From the NCBI GenBank assembly GCA_947095535.1, contig OX352773.1, positions 209,704,093-209,768,092 on the forward strand: DNA of 64,000 nucleotides, read 5' to 3'. The position numbers were made by a program, and so were the translations under genes. Origin of the DNA: Poecilobothrus nobilitatus (Eukaryota; Arthropoda; Insecta; Diptera; Dolichopodidae). This document shows, one piece after another, positions 61,161 to 64,000 of this stretch. The stretch's first letter is position 1. Each line of letters starts with the position of its first letter. Below the pieces are notes generated by a model. The model searched no databases. It was not told where the DNA came from and worked only from the letters and a program-made list of their open reading frames with translations.

Positions 61161-63255
61161 AAAGAATAAATTGTGTTCCATTATCTTGTATAATAAATTC
61201 AGTCGATTAATAATCAAGTCCAGAAATTGAATAAGCTTCAGGCAAATAGGAATCATAAATTTGTTAATGGATGCCTTACGCTCCTTATAGGAAAAGAAGT
61301 ATTTGTTCTGAGAAAATTGTTACAATCAAATGACTGAAAGATTTTCTTGACTTAATATAATTTTGTTTTTTAGCTATGAGTTTGAGTTAAAATTTAATAA
61401 ATTTTAGTTCAGAAGCTAAGTCAATGAATGTTTCAGTTTAAAAACTGTAAGTTACTAAAAATGCTGTTATTATAGAAGAACGTTAGTGAAATGACTTCTT
61501 TTTTAAAAGTTTACATTTTATTGCCTTAAGTTTAAAATATAGTAAAATAATTACAAAATTTAATTTAGCACATGGCCCGCTCCGTGGCTCCATGACTCCT
61601 ATATAAAACTATCCTATTTAGATTTTTATTTCAATCAAAATAAAACGAAACAATATTTAAAGTTCGAAACAAGAAAGTTTTACTGTATATTATGTATTTT
61701 CAATAGCATTTATTTAATTTTTTTATTCATCTATTTTGCGATGAAAATTCGATACAACAACTCTTTAAATAAATTTAAAAATAACTTCTAACTCTAAGGA
61801 ATTATTTTCAAAATTCATATATGATATAGTAAAGTTATAATAAAATATCCTCCATCACATGAAATTGAAACTGACATCGAAGTGAAAAAAAGAAAAAATT
61901 CAAAAAAAAAAAAAGTAACCGATGAGAATTCAAAAAATAAAACGAAACAAACCAAAACAAAAAAAAAAAGTAAAATAAATTTTAAAACAAAGGAAAAATG
62001 AAAAATAGTTACTTAGGAAACATGAAACAGGAAAATAAATGGCTGTACAAGGTCTTAACTCTTCATTGTTTTTGTTTTTTTTTCCAACTTCCTCTATCTT
62101 TTCATTCTTAATCCTTTAGATCCGTTACAAGACATACGCCGAATAACTTAAAATAAATTTTGAATATAAAATAAAAAGAAAAAAAAAACTAAACAAAAAC
62201 CGAAACCAACAAAAGGAACTAAAAAGGAAAAGAAAAATATGGAAATGTTATAATAGTATAAGTAAAATATAATAAGTAAAGGGACGACGATTAATATTAT
62301 CAGAAAGATTTCGTAATTGTTTAAGACTTTTATAGGATATATAGAAACGCATAAATCTTTTAAAGCTAAACAAATTTTTAGTTAATAATATAAAATGGAA
62401 TCATTAATATAAATTATCAGTTTCTTTTATTTTAGCTCATGGTTGATGTAATTTTATTTTTAATAGAAGAATGTCTTAAAATTATATTAACTTGTTCAAA
62501 ATTAAGTATGGTCAGGATATTTAAAAAAGGATAAATCCGTTTCTTACGGATTTATTTTAATATTAGAAAATATAATATAAAAATCAATTTTATAATATAA
62601 TCTTTATATTATTTATGAAAATTTAAAGAAAAGATGGCGGAAAGTGTGAAATTTCTTGAAAAGTGTGTCTTTCAGTTAATTGATAGGCCAAATCAAGTGA
62701 TATTAGTTAATTATTATCTTTATCTTTTATAATATTGATTTAATTGCTTTGAGTTTTCAAAGTTTTATTAATAATAAAAAAAAAAATATTATTCTGGATT
62801 AGCTAATTATCACCCATTCCACATTATGGTACCAATTCATTAAAAAATTATACTATACAAATTAGACAAATAATATTATTTATTATTAAAATAATTTGCC
62901 AAATGACCCATTAAATAGATAGGAGGTGGGAATTTTTCAAAGACACCACAAATATCGCCATGGTAGTGTCAGATTCTTACTCACCTCTCCAATATAATAT
63001 AGGGCAAAATTTATAACTACCAAAATAATGGGACGAAATCTTTAACTGCCAATGCAGTAAATTCGTTAGGGAGTTGCAGAAACTTTTAATTGGGGAGTGA
63101 GAATGTATAAGGGAACAATGAATCCGCCTATTATTATTTCTATTTTGCTGACAGCGTGAGCTGCTATTAACAGTTACAACATGTAGTAATCAAAGGCAGC
63201 TGCTCTGTAGCAGCTATTATTATAGTATTGAAATTATTAATATTAATTACTGCAT
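61161..63255. other. AT-rich DNA with a small higher-complexity island, no gene
   Basis: A 10-bp hairpin lies at 62531-62555. From about 62925 to 63225 the sequence is less AT-rich and has short inverted pieces (CTCACCTCTCCAA with TTGGGGAGTGAG, and AGCTGCT/AGCAGCT). It has no open frame of note. It may be another inverted-repeat transposon scrap. Confidence 0.5.
62531..62555. repeat. 10-bp hairpin
   Basis: ATAAATCCGT and ACGGATTTAT pair perfectly around TTCTT. It resembles a bacterial terminator in shape only; nothing in this eukaryotic setting supports that role. Confidence 0.75.
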
Positions 63256-63258
63256 GTG

Positions 63259-64000
63259 ATATCCTACACCAGAAGTATAGGATATATTAACTTTGGTATG
63301 GTATTTGTAACCACCAAAAGGAAGCATGGTAGATATGGACATGCGTGTACATTCTTAGTCAGTGTCACTTCCTGAGTCGATTTAACGATTTCCTTTCGTC
63401 CGTTCGTTCGCAAGATAACTCAAAAACTAGTAAAGCTACCTTGATGAAATTTATACAGTAGGTTATTAATTACGAAAGTAAGGCGGGGACTGGATCTGGG
63501 AAAATTCGGTTCATCGTTTCGGATTTTTTAAGCTTCCGAACAATCCCAAGAGGAAACGAGCATATTTAAAAAAACCAATAAAGATAGAACCTTCAAATTT
63601 TGTTCAAAGGTTTTCTTTCATGTTTCTTTTATTTTCCTGAGAGGATTTGAACCAGGGGTTTGGATTTTGGAAACTTCTGAACGATCCCCAGAGCAAACGA
63701 GCATATCTGCAAAACCAATTAAGATAGATACATTACATTTGGTACAATGGTGTTCTGTCATACTTCTTTTTTTTAAAAATTGTAATCTGATATTTGAGAT
63801 GATTTGTACCATGGGTTCGGATTTTCGAAGCTTCGGAACTAGTCACGGAGTAATCGAGCATAACTTCAAAACCAATAAAGCTAGAAACTTTAAAATGTAC
63901 AAAGCTTAAATGGTACAAGCGTGTTCTGTAACGTTTTTTCTATGTCCCTGAAATTTGAGATGAATTGCAGTGGTTCACACGCGCCTGTGACACACGCCTG
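63259..64000 (+). mobile_element. Subfamily B Helentron-like element, cut by the window end
   Basis: It opens with TATCCTACAC, then AGTATAGGATATATTAACTT, GGTATGGTATTTGTAACCAC and CCTGAGTCGATTTAACGA, the same order as the minus-strand copy at 13897-14948. A degraded GTCCGTTCGTTCG microsatellite (63397-63411) follows, then repeat units marked by GAGCATA near 63559, 63700 and 63857, spaced 141 and 157 bp. The 3' hairpin would lie beyond the window. The three overlapping open frames at 63618-63918 come from the internal repeats and are not genes. Confidence 0.8.

Noticed and set aside
62531..62555. Rho-independent terminator
   Set aside because: Hairpin followed by T-rich DNA fits in shape, but the window is eukaryotic and T runs are everywhere.
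63618..63918. Three overlapping open frames near the window end
   Set aside because: They overlap on both strands within the internal repeats of a subfamily B Helentron.

Overview
The window looks like non-coding DNA from an insect, most likely a higher (cyclorrhaphan) fly. The base composition is extremely A+T-rich, with long poly-A and poly-T runs. The commonest repeats have the architecture of the fly DINE-1 group of non-autonomous Helentrons: a short subterminal inverted repeat, a (GTCC)n microsatellite, and a 3' hairpin followed by a pyrimidine-rich end. The organism is inferred from this; no host gene is present to prove it. I could not recognise any host protein-coding gene, tRNA, rRNA or CRISPR array. 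The longest open frame (178 codons) is a broken Ty1/copia fragment, and nearly all other open frames come from low complexity or repeats. The window is best read as intergenic DNA or the inside of a very long intron; short exons could be missed.

Layout. 1-6930: AT-rich DNA with a few perfect hairpins and one old Helentron scrap. 6930-14950: a repeat-dense stretch with two tRNA-derived SINEs (7214-7412, 9168-9358), two related terminal-inverted-repeat elements built from an iterated CCCC-containing motif (about 9110-10345 and 12800-13571), and a complete second-type Helentron with an internal minisatellite of about 140 bp (13897-14948). 15000-24000: mostly AT-rich DNA with two old relatives of that second type. 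25080-26611: a full-length Helentron of subfamily A. 26612-41000: mainly simple AT-rich DNA with one SINE (29719-29913) and a degraded Helentron piece. 41035-49515: a Helentron and retroelement cluster holding a copia relic with its polypurine tract and LTR start, a truncated subfamily A copy, and in the opposite orientation one full-length copy inserted inside another, abutting an internally deleted third. 49516-60660: AT-rich DNA with a relic of an RNase H-bearing non-LTR retrotransposon (54190-54780). 60667-64000: a fourth SINE, a tRNA-like T-arm with an A-rich tail, and the start of another second-type Helentron that runs off the window.

The parts do not form a pathway. They are layers of transposition: SINEs (reverse transcribed by an unknown partner), Helentrons (rolling-circle transposition supplied in trans by an autonomous element not seen here), cut-and-paste or foldback-type elements, and two dead retrotransposons. 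The most useful observations are the nested Helentrons, which fix the element ends by their junctions; the four-copy SINE family with recognisable Pol III promoter boxes and target-site duplications; and the large inverted pair of Helentrons at 43.6-48.2 kb, which could form a long double-stranded RNA if read through.
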